Positions 8,010-17,465 are shown, numbered from the stretch's first letter. The stretch is DNA of 44,618 nt from Nocardia wallacei (GCF_029869545.1 NZ_JARWQD010000096.1:1-44618); one strand, 5' to 3'. Numbers and translations: made by a program. Notes: generated by a model from the letters alone, not told the origin.

Positions 8010-8903
8010 ATGTCCGACGTGTCCCAATCCACCCCGGTCACCGGAGTGCGTGTGCCGGTCGGTGTGGACACCGAGCGGGCGAGTATCGCCCGCGTCTACG
8101 ACGCCACTCTCGGTGGCAAGGACAACTACGACGTCGACCGCGTGGTCCGGGACAAGGTCGCCGAAATCGCCCCGCGCCAAAGCGAAGTCGCGTGGATGAA
8201 CCGCCAGTGGCTGCACCGGGTGGTCCGGTACCTGTCCGGCCCGGCCGGTATCGACCAGTTCCTCGACATCGGCGCGGGCCTGCCCACCGTCGGCAACACC
8301 CACGAGATCGCGCAGCAGCAGAACCCTTGCGCGGCAGTGGTTTACGTCGACAACGACCCGGTCTGCAACGTGCACGGGCGGGTGCTGCTGGAGAGCAACG
8401 AGTACACCCATTTCGTCCCCGCGGACCTGACCGAACCCGATACGCTGCTGGCTCACCCCGAGGTCGGCGCGCACCTCGACCTGACCCGGCCGCTGGCGCT
8501 GATCCTGTGCGGCATCCTGCACCACGTCGACGATGCCCTCGATCCCGTCGGCATCATGCGCCACTACATCGACGCCGTCCCGCCCGGCTCCTACGTCGCG
8601 ATCACGCACTTCTGGGATCCCGCCGACGGCTCCGACGCCCACGATATGGCGATCGAGCTCCAAAAGCGGTTCATCACAGCGGGTCTCGGCTCGGGCTGGT
8701 ATCGCACCCGGGAGGAGATCGCGGCCTTCTTCGGTGATCTGGAGCTGCTCGAGCCGGGCCTGGTCGAACTCGACGACTGGTGGCCCATGGGCCCCGCGCT
8801 CGAACCCCGGTGCACCGAGAAGCGGCTGCTGCTCGGTGGGGTGGGCTACAAGACCGCCGGGCTCGATGCGGTCGTGACCCCGCTGCGCCGCGCCGCCGAC
8901 TGA
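8010..8903 (+). CDS. SAM-dependent methyltransferase, SAV2177 family (DUF574), copy 2
   Basis: 297 residues, clearly paralogous to the gene at 6603. It shares RASIARVYDATLGGKDNYDVDR, NRQWLHRVVRYL, FLDIGAGLPTVGNTHEIAQ (AdoMet loop), VVYVDNDPVC, LILCGILHHVDD and ELLEPGLVELDDWWPMGP. It is about 20 residues longer than copy 1, mostly at the C-terminus (GYKTAGLDAVVTPLRRAAD). GAGAGG precedes the ATG. The substitutions are spread along the whole protein, so this is an old duplication or independent acquisition, not a recent tandem copy. Confidence 0.9.
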   Translation: MSDVSQSTPVTGVRVPVGVDTERASIARVYDATLGGKDNYDVDRVVRDKVAEIAPRQSEVAWMNRQWLHRVVRYLSGPAGIDQFLDIGAGLPTVGNTHEIAQQQNPCAAVVYVDNDPVCNVHGRVLLESNEYTHFVPADLTEPDTLLAHPEVGAHLDLTRPLALILCGILHHVDDALDPVGIMRHYIDAVPPGSYVAITHFWDPADGSDAHDMAIELQKRFITAGLGSGWYRTREEIAAFFGDLELLEPGLVELDDWWPMGPALEPRCTEKRLLLGGVGYKTAGLDAVVTPLRRAAD

Positions 8904-8942
8904 CCACCCGAACCCGCCGCACCGCCCGAAGGACGATTCGCG

Positions 8943-9650
8943 ATGCCCCTGTACGACGATCTGTCCGGCCCCGCCCTGCGTGACGACCGCTGGCAGTACC
9001 TCCAGGTCCCCCTCGACGAGACGCAGAGCTGGACCTACCGCGAACCCGATGCCAAGACCGATGTCGGCGCGGGCGCCGTCTCGATCCGCATCGACGAGTT
9101 CACCCGGTCGCACTCGCAGGTGCAGATACTCGACAACCCGAAGCACCTACTGGTGTCGACCGAGGAGTTCGACCTCACGGCCGGGCCGCGCACCTTCTCG
9201 GTGGAGATGACCGCCGAGAACATCGGCGCGACCGGCGAGGACTATCGCGACGGGTTCGCGGCCTTCAACGTTCTGGACATGGCCACCGCCGACGTCTTCG
9301 ACCTCATCGTCACCAGCCGTCACGCCCACGCCATCCACGAACGCCTGTTCGTGCCCGGGGTCGTCGATCCGGCCGACGCGTTCACCCACGTGGTCCACGC
9401 CCCGCTCGCCGGGCTCGATATCGCGCCGGGCGGATTCCACCGCTACGCGGTGACCCTCGACCGCGACGGCCGCACGGTCACCTGGCGGATCGACGGCAGG
9501 CCGGTCTTCGTCACGCACCCCGACAGCCTGCCCACGGCGGTCCGCATCGGATTCGGGCTCATCACCCTGCACCCGATCCACGACGGGCGCAGCACATCGC
9601 TGCGCGGCCAGGGACTGCACGGGCACTGGCGCAACTTCGACATCGCCTAG
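8943..9650 (+). CDS. Concanavalin A-like lectin/glucanase-fold protein (DUF6081-like)
   Basis: 235 residues, cytosolic (no signal peptide). It starts [21 protein letters not shown], has [16 protein letters not shown] strands, a central block [41 protein letters not shown] and the closing [30 protein letters not shown], which is the usual back-sheet strand pair of ConA-like folds. I see no paired catalytic glutamates (ExDxE), so hydrolase activity is doubtful. GAAGGA precedes the ATG, and it follows the second methyltransferase by 39 bp. Confidence 0.65.
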   Translation: MPLYDDLSGPALRDDRWQYLQVPLDETQSWTYREPDAKTDVGAGAVSIRIDEFTRSHSQVQILDNPKHLLVSTEEFDLTAGPRTFSVEMTAENIGATGEDYRDGFAAFNVLDMATADVFDLIVTSRHAHAIHERLFVPGVVDPADAFTHVVHAPLAGLDIAPGGFHRYAVTLDRDGRTVTWRIDGRPVFVTHPDSLPTAVRIGFGLITLHPIHDGRSTSLRGQGLHGHWRNFDIA

Positions 9651-9676
9651 GGAAGAGCCACGTCGGCGCGTCCGGA

Positions 9677-9682
9677 TACGCT
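9677..9682 (+). promoter_or_regulatory. -10 box of map (leaderless)
   Basis: TACGCT ends 6 nt before the map ATG at 9689; no ribosome binding site is visible. The spacing predicts transcription starting at the start codon. Confidence 0.5.
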
Positions 9683-9688
9683 TAGGAC

Positions 9689-10552
9689 ATGTCAGTCCGC
9701 ACCCGCAAACCGCTCGTTCCCGGAACCCAGTCGCCGATCCGCGAGGTCCCGCGCTCGATCGAGCGCCCGGAATATGCGTGGAAGAAGACAGTCAACGAGG
9801 GCCGCGAGCCGTGGGTGCAGTCCCCGGAGACGATCGAGAAGATGCGCCTCGCCGGCAAGCTGGCCGCGCAGGCACTCGAGGAGGCGGGCCGGGCGGTCGC
9901 GCCGGGCGTCACCACCGACGAGCTGGATCGCATCGTGCACGAGTACCTGTGCGACCACGGGGCCTACCCGTCGACGCTGGGCTACAAGGGTTTTCCGAAG
10001 TCGTGCTGCACCTCGCTGAACGAGGTGATCTGCCACGGCATCCCGGATTCGACGGTGATCGAGGACGGCGACATCGTCAACATCGATGTCACGGCCTACA
10101 TCAACGGCGTGCACGGCGATACGAACAAGACCTTCCTCGCGGGCGAGGTGGACGAACAGGCGCGGCTGCTGGTGGAGCGCACCCACGAGGCCACCATGCG
10201 CGCCATCAAGGCCGTGCGCCCGGGGCGGGCGCTCAATGTGATCGGCCGCGTCATCGAGTCCTACGCCAACCGCTTCGGCTACGGCGTCGTGCGCGACTTC
10301 ACCGGCCACGGCGTCGGCCCCACCTTCCACAGCGGCCTGGTGATCCTGCACTACGACCAGCCCGCCGTCGAATCGGTGATCGAGCCCGGCATGACCTTCA
10401 CCATCGAGCCGATGATCAACCTCGGCGGCATCGACTACGAAATCTGGAACGACGGCTGGACCGTAGTCACCAAGGACCGCAAGTGGACCGCCCAATTCGA
10501 GCACACCCTGGTGGTCACCGACGACGGCGCCGAGATTCTCACCCTCCCGTGA
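9689..10552 (+). CDS. map: Type I methionine aminopeptidase
   Basis: 287 residues; removes the initiator methionine from new proteins. The dinuclear metal site is complete: Asp133 (VNIDVT), Asp144 (HGDTN), His207 (FTGHGVG), Glu240 (TIEPM) and Glu271 (FEHTL), with the substrate-contacting His116 in EVICHGI. The N-terminal 40 residues ([22 protein letters not shown]) form the proline-rich extension typical of the MetAP1c form of mycobacteria. The gene overlaps the GTGA that starts the next reading frame, and its last 60 bp plus that junction have been duplicated just downstream. Confidence 0.95.
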   Translation: MSVRTRKPLVPGTQSPIREVPRSIERPEYAWKKTVNEGREPWVQSPETIEKMRLAGKLAAQALEEAGRAVAPGVTTDELDRIVHEYLCDHGAYPSTLGYKGFPKSCCTSLNEVICHGIPDSTVIEDGDIVNIDVTAYINGVHGDTNKTFLAGEVDEQARLLVERTHEATMRAIKAVRPGRALNVIGRVIESYANRFGYGVVRDFTGHGVGPTFHSGLVILHYDQPAVESVIEPGMTFTIEPMINLGGIDYEIWNDGWTVVTKDRKWTAQFEHTLVVTDDGAEILTLP

Positions 10553-10633
10553 GTACCCCGCCCAATTCGAGGCTTGCGCCTGTGGGCGGTCACCGACGAC
10601 GGCGCCGAGATCCTCACCCTCCCGTGAGCACCC
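10489..10633 (+). repeat. Tandem duplication of the map 3' end / cobQ start junction
   Basis: Unit 1 (about 10489-10558) and unit 2 (about 10559-10633) share CCGCCCAATTCGAG, then after a diverged 11-16 nt spacer share GGTCACCGACGACGGCGCCG and the following 20 or so bases up to CCCGTGAG(T/C)ACCCCGCC. Unit 2 is 5 bp longer, giving an offset of 70 bp at the left and 75 bp at the right. The offset of 75 keeps the map frame: past the map stop the second copy again reads [12 protein letters not shown] and a stop. Both copies carry a GTGAGYACCCCGCC that could start cobQ. Confidence 0.85.
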
Positions 10634-12258
10634 CGCCGCGCGGTGCGCTGTTGGTGGCGGGGACTACCTCCGATGCCGGGAAAAGCGTTGTGGTGGCGGG
10701 GATCTGCCGGATGTTGGCGCGGCGGGGGGTGCGGGTGGCGCCGTTCAAGGCGCAGAACATGTCGAACAACTCGGTGGTGACGCTGGACGGCGGGGAGATC
10801 GGGCGGGCGCAGGCGCTACAGGCACGGGCGTGCGGGCTGGAGCCGAGCGTGCGGTTCAACCCGGTGCTGCTGAAACCCGGCAGCGATCGGCGGTCGCAGC
10901 TGGTGGTGCGGGGGAGGGCCGTCGACACCGTGGGTGCGGGGGACTACTTCCGGCATCGGCAGCGGCTGCGGCAGATCGTCGTCGACGAATTGTCCTCGCT
11001 GCGAGACGAATTCGATGTGGTGATCTGCGAGGGCGCCGGATCCCCCGCCGAGATCAACCTGCGGGCAACGGATCTGGCGAATATGGGCCTCGCACGGGCA
11101 GCGGATCTACCGGTCCTGCTGGTCGGCGACATCGACCGCGGCGGTGTGCTGGCCCACCTGTTCGGCACCGTCGCGATCCTGGAACCCGAAGACCAGCAAC
11201 TGATCTCGGGTTTCGTGATCAACAAGTTCCGGGGTGATGTGGACCTGCTGCGGCCGGGCCTGGACCAGCTGGCCGCGCTCACCGGCCGCCCCACTCTCGG
11301 CGTGCTGCCCTACGCCGACGAGCTCTGGATCGACGCCGAGGACTCGCTCGGCACCGTCTCCGACGCCCCGGTCGGGCGCCCGCGACCGCCGGTCGGCACC
11401 GAGTGGTTGACGGTCGCGGCGATCCGGCTGCCCCGCATCTCCAATTCCACCGATGTCGAGGCGCTCGCCTGCGAACCGGGCGTCTCGGTGCGGTGGGTGG
11501 ACGACCCCTCGCGACTGACCGGCGCCGACCTCGTGGTCCTACCGGGCAGCAAGTCCACCGTGAGCGATCTGGAGTGGTTGCGCCGCACCGGGATTGCCGA
11601 CGCGCTGATCGCCCGCGCCCGGACGGGCGGCCCGATCCTGGGCATCTGCGGCGGCTACCAGATGCTGGGCAAACGCATTCTGGACGAGGTCGAATCCGCG
11701 GCCGGGGAAGTCCCCGGGCTCGGCCTGCTGGACCTGGAGATCGAATTCGCCGACCCGAAGGTGCTGCGCCGCACGGGCGGGTACGTGATCGACCGGGAGG
11801 CCCCGTCGAGCGGCACCGCCGGTACGCGCACCTACCCGGGCTCGTCGCCCGGCGTCGCCCGGTCGCGGGACAGCGGTACTGCGGCACCCGATGCGCGGAT
11901 CACGGTGCACGGCTACGAGATTCACCATGGACGCGTACGCCGACACGGCGAGCGGGCCTGGCTGGAACTGTCCGACGGCAGCGCCGAAGGCAGTGTGCGC
12001 GGCGCGATCTGGGGCACGCACCTGCACGGCCTGCTGGAGTCCGACGATTTCCGGCGAGCCTGGCTCCGAGACGTCGCAACTCAGGCAGCTCGCACGGGTT
12101 TCGTTGCCGCGGAAGATATCTCGGTCACCGCCATCCGCACCGCCCAACTCGACCTGCTCGCCGACCTGATCGAGAAGCACCTCGACCTGAACCAGATCGA
12201 CCACCTGCTCTCCACCGGCCCCCCACCCGACCTGCCCGTCCTCACAATCGGGCACTGA
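10624..12258 (+). CDS. cobQ: Cobyric acid synthase
   Basis: 544 residues, normal length. It amidates adenosylcobyrinic acid a,c-diamide at positions b, d, e and g using glutamine and ATP. The N-terminal dethiobiotin-synthetase-like domain has the P-loop GTTSDAGKS (13-21), KAQNMSNNS, and [12 protein letters not shown]. The C-terminal class I glutaminase domain has the nucleophile Cys342 ([10 protein letters not shown]) and the catalytic histidine in [10 protein letters not shown], plus HGYEIHHGR. The GTG at 10624 overlaps a TGA that ends the duplicated map tail; an in-frame GTG at 10549, overlapping the true map stop, would add 25 residues of arginine-rich sequence and is less likely to be used. 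No cobalamin riboswitch was seen upstream. Confidence 0.95.
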   Translation: MSTPPRGALLVAGTTSDAGKSVVVAGICRMLARRGVRVAPFKAQNMSNNSVVTLDGGEIGRAQALQARACGLEPSVRFNPVLLKPGSDRRSQLVVRGRAVDTVGAGDYFRHRQRLRQIVVDELSSLRDEFDVVICEGAGSPAEINLRATDLANMGLARAADLPVLLVGDIDRGGVLAHLFGTVAILEPEDQQLISGFVINKFRGDVDLLRPGLDQLAALTGRPTLGVLPYADELWIDAEDSLGTVSDAPVGRPRPPVGTEWLTVAAIRLPRISNSTDVEALACEPGVSVRWVDDPSRLTGADLVVLPGSKSTVSDLEWLRRTGIADALIARARTGGPILGICGGYQMLGKRILDEVESAAGEVPGLGLLDLEIEFADPKVLRRTGGYVIDREAPSSGTAGTRTYPGSSPGVARSRDSGTAAPDARITVHGYEIHHGRVRRHGERAWLELSDGSAEGSVRGAIWGTHLHGLLESDDFRRAWLRDVATQAARTGFVAAEDISVTAIRTAQLDLLADLIEKHLDLNQIDHLLSTGPPPDLPVLTIGH

Positions 12259-12413
12259 AACCCGCCTGCACGCCGCATCGGGCGCTGTGCGCCGTTCCTG
12301 TCTGCCTGTGGCCTGGTGGCGGCCGCCGGGCGTTGGGTGGCCGAGTCGGCGGGGATGCGTCTACTGGCCTGAATGGTGGGCAGCAACACGCGGTCGGGGC
12401 TCGCGGTGGCGTG

Positions 12414-12419
12414 TAGCGT
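12414..12419 (+). promoter_or_regulatory. -10 box before the degenerate hydrolase gene
   Basis: TAGCGT lies 8 nt before the ATG at 12428, giving a leaderless or near-leaderless transcript. The 169 bp from the cobQ stop to this gene hold no other signal that I recognise. Confidence 0.4.
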
Positions 12420-12427
12420 GGGGCTCC

Positions 12428-12991
12428 ATGGAAACTCGGCGGATCGCGGTCGGGGACCGCGCGTGGACCGTGCGAGTCGGCGGACCGCACTCGCGGCACA
12501 CCGTGCTGCTGCTCCCTGATGCGGGCGACCCGGTAGACGTCTACGACCGGGTGGCCACTCGCCTGCACACCTCCGACCTGCGCACGATCGCGGTCGAGAC
12601 GCTCGACGACCTCGACTCGGCCGCGGTATACGCCATCCTCGACGAGCTCGGCGTCCCCTGGGCCAACCTCGCCGGGGTCGGCGCCGGAGCCGACCTGGCC
12701 TGGCAGCTGTCCGCGCGGGGATTCGGCCGGTTCATCGGATTGGTCGTCGCCGGTCGCGCGCATCCGGCCGTCCCGGGCCCCGGCGGCACGGTCGCCGACT
12801 CCACCTGCCCGGCCGTGGAGCTGCCCACCACCGTGATCGCCACCAAAGAACTGCCGCGCACCGCCGCCGAGGCCAGCGGGCGCCACGTCTACGGCGAATT
12901 CCGGGTCACGCAGGTCGACGTCGCCCACGTCGCCACCGAGGCCGACCACGAACTCGCCACCGAGATCGTGCTGCGCAGCGGCCTGTGGTGA
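12428..12991 (+). CDS. Alpha/beta-hydrolase-like protein lacking the catalytic serine
   Basis: 187 residues. The early strand HTVLLLPDAGDP and the segment LDELGVPWANLAGVGAGADLAWQLSARG resemble the oxyanion strand and nucleophile elbow of alpha/beta hydrolases, but the GxSxG serine is replaced (GVGAGAD), and no catalytic triad can be placed. It is also shorter than an active hydrolase. I therefore call it a degenerate or non-enzymatic member; function unknown. It converges with the intact hydrolase at 12995, leaving only 3 bp between stops. Confidence 0.6.
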   Translation: METRRIAVGDRAWTVRVGGPHSRHTVLLLPDAGDPVDVYDRVATRLHTSDLRTIAVETLDDLDSAAVYAILDELGVPWANLAGVGAGADLAWQLSARGFGRFIGLVVAGRAHPAVPGPGGTVADSTCPAVELPTTVIATKELPRTAAEASGRHVYGEFRVTQVDVAHVATEADHELATEIVLRSGLW

Positions 12992-12994
12992 GAT

Positions 12995-14104
12995 CTACTC
13001 CGCGCGTGCGGGTTTCGCGCTGAACTCCGCGAGCCACGTGAGCCAGGAGTCGAGTTCGGCGAAGGCCGTGGCACGCACCGGCTCCGAGGACAGGAACACG
13101 TCGTGGCGCGCGCCCTCGATCGGCACGATATTGGTGCGGTCGCCCAGGCAGCCCGACCAGCGCTGAATCTGGCGCACATCGAGCACCGTGTCCGCGACAT
13201 CGGCCGCGGGACCGTACCGGCGCATGAACTTCGTCACCTTCGACCGCAGGATCAGCGTCGGCACCCCGATATCGAGCCCGCGCTGCAGCCGCGCATGCCC
13301 CTGCCGGATCGCCCGCAGCCAGCCGAAATGCACCGGGAACCCGGCCAGCGGCTTCCAGTCCAGGTTGTAGTCCCACTCGCCGGATGCGCTGTGGTGCAGG
13401 CTGGCGCCGTAGGTGTCCACCTCGGCGCCCGGCAGCCTGGTCATCGCCCGCAGCCGCCCCAGCCCGTGAATCACGGCCGTGCCGACGGTCCGGTAGTAGG
13501 ACGGGCCCTGCAGATCGAACCACGGGCTGTTGAGAACCAGGCCCGTGATGTCTTGTGCCGCACCATTTTCGGTCCGGTTGAGCCGATCCAGCCAGAGCGG
13601 CACCACCAGTCCGCCGGTGGAGTGCGCCATCAGCAGCACGGGCAGCCCGGTCTCCTCCCGCACGATGCGCAGCGCCTCGTTCAACTCGGCGTCGTAGAGC
13701 GCCAGATCGCTGACGTAGTGCGCGGTCTGCCCCGGCCGCAGCGAGCGGCCGCACTTGCGCAGATCCAGTGCGTAGAAGCGATATCCGCGCGTGACCATGT
13801 GCTCGGCCACGTGCCGCTGGAAGAAGTAGTCGGTGAAGCCGTGGATGTAGAGCACCACCCCGGTGGGAGCGACGGGACCGGAGGCGGCAGCCCGCGTAAC
13901 CACGGAGGGACCCGCGGACGCCGCATCGAACACTGCCGCCCGCTCGGGACCCTCGGCCGCGTAGCGCACCAGCGTGGCCTCGGCGGTGCCCTCGCCGTCC
14001 GGGTCGGCGCCCAGCGGAATGGTCAGCTGCTCGTAGCCTTTGCCCAGCACATCGGCCTGCCAGCCCTCGGTGCGCACGGGTGCCACCGGCGTCTCGTTCG
14101 TCAC
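12995..14104 (-). CDS. Alpha/beta hydrolase (serine aminopeptidase S33/monoglyceride-lipase-like)
   Basis: About 369 residues. GVVLYIHGFTDYFFQRHVAEHMVTRGYRFYALDLRKCGRS is the oxyanion strand-helix region, MAHSTGG holds the nucleophile serine, VPTLILRSK precedes the acid residue, and GARHDVFLS carries the catalytic histidine. It resembles the hydrolase that lies near mqo in mycobacteria (Rv2854, from memory). It is divergent from mqo. The GTG at 14104 (VTNETPV) was chosen; a GTG at 14158 would add 18 residues and neither has a good ribosome binding site. A lipase or esterase acting on acylglycerols is the best guess. Confidence 0.82.
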   Translation of the reverse strand: MTNETPVAPVRTEGWQADVLGKGYEQLTIPLGADPDGEGTAEATLVRYAAEGPERAAVFDAASAGPSVVTRAAASGPVAPTGVVLYIHGFTDYFFQRHVAEHMVTRGYRFYALDLRKCGRSLRPGQTAHYVSDLALYDAELNEALRIVREETGLPVLLMAHSTGGLVVPLWLDRLNRTENGAAQDITGLVLNSPWFDLQGPSYYRTVGTAVIHGLGRLRAMTRLPGAEVDTYGASLHHSASGEWDYNLDWKPLAGFPVHFGWLRAIRQGHARLQRGLDIGVPTLILRSKVTKFMRRYGPAADVADTVLDVRQIQRWSGCLGDRTNIVPIEGARHDVFLSSEPVRATAFAELDSWLTWLAEFSAKPARAE

Positions 14105-14279
14105 AGCTCCACGATATTCGACCCGCTCAGCCGCGGCAGCCGGAGGGAAGTCCGTCACACCGGGCGTGGTCCGATTCCGAATCGGGCATGGTGAGGGGCA
14201 GAATCAGGTTGAAGTGAACGGCGGGTAACCTTCCCGCTGAAGTTGCTGACCCGCGCAGGACAAGGAAGTCGATCTACCC

Positions 14280-15806
14280 GTGCCGAACGCTGCGATGACT
14301 GAAAAGACCGATGTAGTACTCATCGGTGCCGGCATCATGAGTGCCACCCTCGGCGCACTGCTACGTCAGGTGCAGCCGGACTGGTCGATCACCATGTTCG
14401 AGCGGCTCGACGCCGCCGCGCCGGAGAGCAGCGACCCGTGGAACAACGCGGGCACGGGCCATTCCGCGCTCTGCGAGCTGAACTACAGCCCGCAGCAGGC
14501 CGACGGCTCGGTCGACGTGTCCAAGGCCGTCGACATCAACGAACGCTTCCAGGTGTCGCGGCAGTTCTGGGCGTACGCCGTGGAGAACGGGGTGCTCGGC
14601 GAGCCCTCGGAGTTCATCAACCCCATCCCGCACGTCAGCTTCGTCCACGGCGCCGACAACGTCGACTACCTGCGTAAGCGGTATGAGGCGCTGTCGCGCC
14701 ACCCGCTGTTCGAGGGCATGGAGTACATCGACGCGCCCGACGAGTTCGCGCGGCGGCTGCCGCTGATGGCCAAGGGGCGCGACTACTCCGAACCGGTCGC
14801 GCTGAACTGGACCGACTCCGGCACCGATATCGACTTCGGCTCGCTGACCAAGCAGCTGCTGGCCTACCTGGGTGCCAGCGGCGTCGAAATCGCCTTCGGC
14901 AACGCGGTTCTCGACCTCGACAAGCAGTCCGACGGCAGCTGGAACGTCCGGTCCCGCAACACCCGCACCGGCGCCACCCGCACGGTGAACGCGAAGTTCG
15001 TCTTCGTCGGCGCGGGCGGCTACGCGCTGCCGCTGCTGCAGAAGTCGGGGATCAAGGAGATCAAGGGCTTCGCCGGATTCCCGGTCAGCGGCCAGTTTCT
15101 GCGCTGCACCAATCCGGATCTGATCCAGCGGCACAACGCGAAGGTGTACGGCAAGGCCGCCGTCGGCGCGCCGCCGATGTCGGTGCCGCACTTGGATACT
15201 CGCGTCATCAACGGCCGGGCGGGTCTGCTGTTCGGACCCTATGCGGGCTGGACGCCGAAGTTCCTCAAGGACGGTAAGCTCACCGATCTGCTGAAGTCGG
15301 TGCGCGCGGGCAACCTCACGCCGATGCTGGGCGTCGGCGTCACCGAGCTGGGCCTGGTCAAGTACCTGGTCAGCGAGCTGCTCAAGTCGCAGTCCGGCAA
15401 GGTGAACACGATGGCGGAGTTCATCCCGCGCGCCGAGGGCCCGGACTGGGAGCTGATCACGGCCGGTCAGCGCGTGCAGATCATCCGCCGCAAGGGCGTC
15501 GGCGGGGTGCTGGAGCTGGGCACCGCCGTGATCGCCGCGGCCGACGGTTCGGTGGCCGGACTGCTCGGGGCCTCGCCGGGCGCGTCGACCTGTGTCAGCG
15601 CGATGCTCGACGTGCTGCAGCGGTGCTTCCCGCAGGAGTACGCCGGCTGGACGCCGAAGCTGAAGGAAATGGTGCCGTCGCTGGGCGTGAAGCTCTCGGA
15701 GAATCAGGCGCTCTACAGCGAGGTGTGGGACTGGTCGAACAAGGCCCTGCACTTGACACGCGACGACGTGAGCGACAACACGCCGACACCGGCCGGGGTC
15801 GCGTAG
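14280..15806 (+). CDS. mqo: Malate:quinone oxidoreductase
   Basis: 508 residues. A peripheral membrane FAD enzyme oxidising malate to oxaloacetate and passing electrons to the quinone pool. The FAD-binding motif [14 protein letters not shown] is at the N-terminus, followed by the Mqo signatures [33 protein letters not shown] and [11 protein letters not shown], and late [18 protein letters not shown] and [19 protein letters not shown]. The GTG start is favoured by AAGGAAG 11 nt upstream; the ATG at 14295 (MTEKTDVV) is the alternative and lacks one. Confidence 0.95.
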   Translation: MPNAAMTEKTDVVLIGAGIMSATLGALLRQVQPDWSITMFERLDAAAPESSDPWNNAGTGHSALCELNYSPQQADGSVDVSKAVDINERFQVSRQFWAYAVENGVLGEPSEFINPIPHVSFVHGADNVDYLRKRYEALSRHPLFEGMEYIDAPDEFARRLPLMAKGRDYSEPVALNWTDSGTDIDFGSLTKQLLAYLGASGVEIAFGNAVLDLDKQSDGSWNVRSRNTRTGATRTVNAKFVFVGAGGYALPLLQKSGIKEIKGFAGFPVSGQFLRCTNPDLIQRHNAKVYGKAAVGAPPMSVPHLDTRVINGRAGLLFGPYAGWTPKFLKDGKLTDLLKSVRAGNLTPMLGVGVTELGLVKYLVSELLKSQSGKVNTMAEFIPRAEGPDWELITAGQRVQIIRRKGVGGVLELGTAVIAAADGSVAGLLGASPGASTCVSAMLDVLQRCFPQEYAGWTPKLKEMVPSLGVKLSENQALYSEVWDWSNKALHLTRDDVSDNTPTPAGVA

Positions 15807-15833
15807 CGCCGATCTATGTGATAGCAAGACGCG

Positions 15834-16283
15834 ATGATGTCAACGGTTGCTCTCAAGAGGTCGTGGGCCGCAGATCTGGACACCGCGACCCTGTACAAGC
15901 TGTTGAAGCTTCGTGTCGAGGTGTTCGTCGTCGAGCAGAAGTGCGCGTACCCGGAACTGGACGGACTCGACCTGCTGCCGGAGACACGGCACCTCTGGCT
16001 CGACGACGAGGGTGAGATCATCAGCACCCTGCGGCTGCTGGAGGAGCATCACGACGGGGTGGATTCGTTCCGCATCGGGCGCCTGTGCACCTCGCCGCCC
16101 GCCCGGGGTCACGGCTACACCACCCGGCTGCTGCAGGCGGCGCTCGCCGAAACCGGTTCGGCCCCGGTGCGTTTGAACGCCCAGACCTACCTCGTCGACA
16201 TGTACACCAAGCACGGCTTCGAGGCCGACGGCGAGGAGTACATCGAGGACGGCATCCCGCACATTCCGATGCGCCGCGGCTGA
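15834..16283 (+). CDS. GNAT N-acetyltransferase, ElaA-like
   Basis: 149 residues. The pattern LYKLLKLRVEVFVVEQKCAYPELDGLD followed by TRHLWLDDEGEIISTLRLL and the acetyl-CoA-binding RIGRLCTSPPARGHGYTTRLLQAAL is characteristic of the ElaA branch, and the C-terminus (VDMYTKHGFEADGEEYIEDGIPHIPM) fits too. The substrate is unknown. It lies 27 bp after mqo on the same strand, the same order as in mycobacteria, so it is part of the conserved block. Confidence 0.9.
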   Translation: MMSTVALKRSWAADLDTATLYKLLKLRVEVFVVEQKCAYPELDGLDLLPETRHLWLDDEGEIISTLRLLEEHHDGVDSFRIGRLCTSPPARGHGYTTRLLQAALAETGSAPVRLNAQTYLVDMYTKHGFEADGEEYIEDGIPHIPMRRG

Positions 16284-16469
16284 TCTCGGCGTCCGCCCGC
16301 AAGCGCTCTGCCGTCAGTCGGCGGTGACCGCGTAGAAGGTGTGGGCGGGCGTCACGCAGTAGAACGCCGTCCGTGCCGGGCAGGCTGGAGGACAGGCCGA
16401 TCGCGACCAAGCGGGGGACGCCCGCCGCGGGGAGGCCGGTGAGCAGGGCCCGCGCCCGGACCGTCGAGG
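16284..16469. other. Intergenic stretch without an intact gene
   Basis: Between the GNAT gene and the HxlR remnant. On the minus strand a short open segment ending at 16314 reads TAFYCVTPAHTFYAVTAD then stop, which looks protein-like and may be the tail of another decayed gene, but it is too short to name. No promoter or terminator is evident. Confidence 0.4.
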
Positions 16470-16618
16470 GCCGCCAGGTCACCTACGAGCTGACGGCCCT
16501 CGGTCACAGCATCCTGGTGCCCCTCGAGGCGATCTGCGCATGGGCGCGGGACCATTGGGAGGAACTTCTCGACGTCGCCGATCCGATGCCGGGCGAACGC
16601 GCGGCCGTGGGCGCCTGA
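16470..16618 (+). pseudogene. C-terminal remnant of an HxlR-family regulator
   Basis: The segment VTYELTALGHSILVPLEAICAWARDHWEELL matches the final wing and dimerisation helix of HxlR-type winged-helix regulators. The DNA-recognition part that should precede it is missing; upstream sequence in the same frame (MPGRLEDRPIATKRG...) has no such similarity. So this is about 50 residues of a gene that lost its 5' end. HxlR genes commonly sit beside oxidoreductase genes, and an SDR gene follows here on the other strand. Confidence 0.6.
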
Positions 16619-16682
16619 GCGGACAGCCCGCTCCGTCATTTCCGGCATGTTCTCGGCCGGAAATGCTGCGGCGCATCCCGTC

Positions 16683-17432
16683 TCAGGACGGGAAGGTCGC
16701 TACCAATCCGCCGTCGATGACCAGGTCCTGGCCATTGATGTACGACGCTTCATCGGACGCCAGGAATGCGACGGCGTCGGCGATCTCCTGCGGCCGCCCG
16801 AAACGCCCGGTGGCGACGCGGCCCCGCAGGGCGGCCGCCTGCTCGGCGGGCAGCGCGGACTCGGAGAACAGCGGTGTGTCGATATAGCCCGGGCTGATCG
16901 AGTTGACCCGGATGCCCCGCGGCGCGAGATCGGCGGCGAGGGTGCGCGCGAGGTTGTGCACGGCGGCCTTCGTCGCGGAATACACTGTGGCGCCGGGATT
17001 TCCGCGGTGCAGCGTCCAGGATGCGTTGATCACGACCGAGGAACCGCCGGGCATCAGCGGCAGGGCACGCTGGATGGTGAAGAACACGCCCTTGAAGTTG
17101 ATGTCGACCACGGAGTCGAAATCCGCCTCGGTGATCTCGGCGATCGGCTTGAAGATCCCGCCACCCGCGTTGGCGAACAGCACGTCGAGGCGTCCGAAGC
17201 GGTCGCGGATCGCGGCCATGAGCGCGTCGAGCGCGGTGAGGTCGGCGACGTCGTTGCGCACCGCCAGCAGCCGGTCGCCGCCGTCGAGATCCTTGGCGGC
17301 GGTATCGAGTTTCGCCTGGTCACGGCCGGTGATGATGACGCTGCCGCCCTCGGCGAGGATCCGGCGCGCGGTCTCCAGGCCCATCCCGCTGGTCCCGCCG
17401 GTGATCAGAACAACTTTCTCGGAAAATCTCAC
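16683..17432 (-). CDS. Short-chain dehydrogenase/reductase
   Basis: 249 residues, classical SDR. TGGTSGMG (11-18) binds the nucleotide cofactor; NAG (in LFANAGGG) stabilises the sheet; the catalytic set is Asn (VDINFKG), Ser (VVINASWT), and Tyr and Lys in TVYSATKAA. The motif VRVNSISPGYIDTPLF and the closing ASYINGQDLVIDGG are standard. An arginine after the glycine motif (ITGRDQAKL) points to NADP(H). The substrate is unknown. It lies beside an HxlR remnant that may once have regulated it. Confidence 0.92.
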   Translation of the reverse strand: MRFSEKVVLITGGTSGMGLETARRILAEGGSVIITGRDQAKLDTAAKDLDGGDRLLAVRNDVADLTALDALMAAIRDRFGRLDVLFANAGGGIFKPIAEITEADFDSVVDINFKGVFFTIQRALPLMPGGSSVVINASWTLHRGNPGATVYSATKAAVHNLARTLAADLAPRGIRVNSISPGYIDTPLFSESALPAEQAAALRGRVATGRFGRPQEIADAVAFLASDEASYINGQDLVIDGGLVATFPS

Positions 17433-17465
17433 GCGACCGATGATGCCGTGCTGTCGCGCGGATTG

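Noticed and set aside
9778..10623. Open frame continuous with cobQ running back through map
   Set aside because: The upstream part is the +1 frame shadow of map; only the sequence from the GTG at 10624 matches CobQ.
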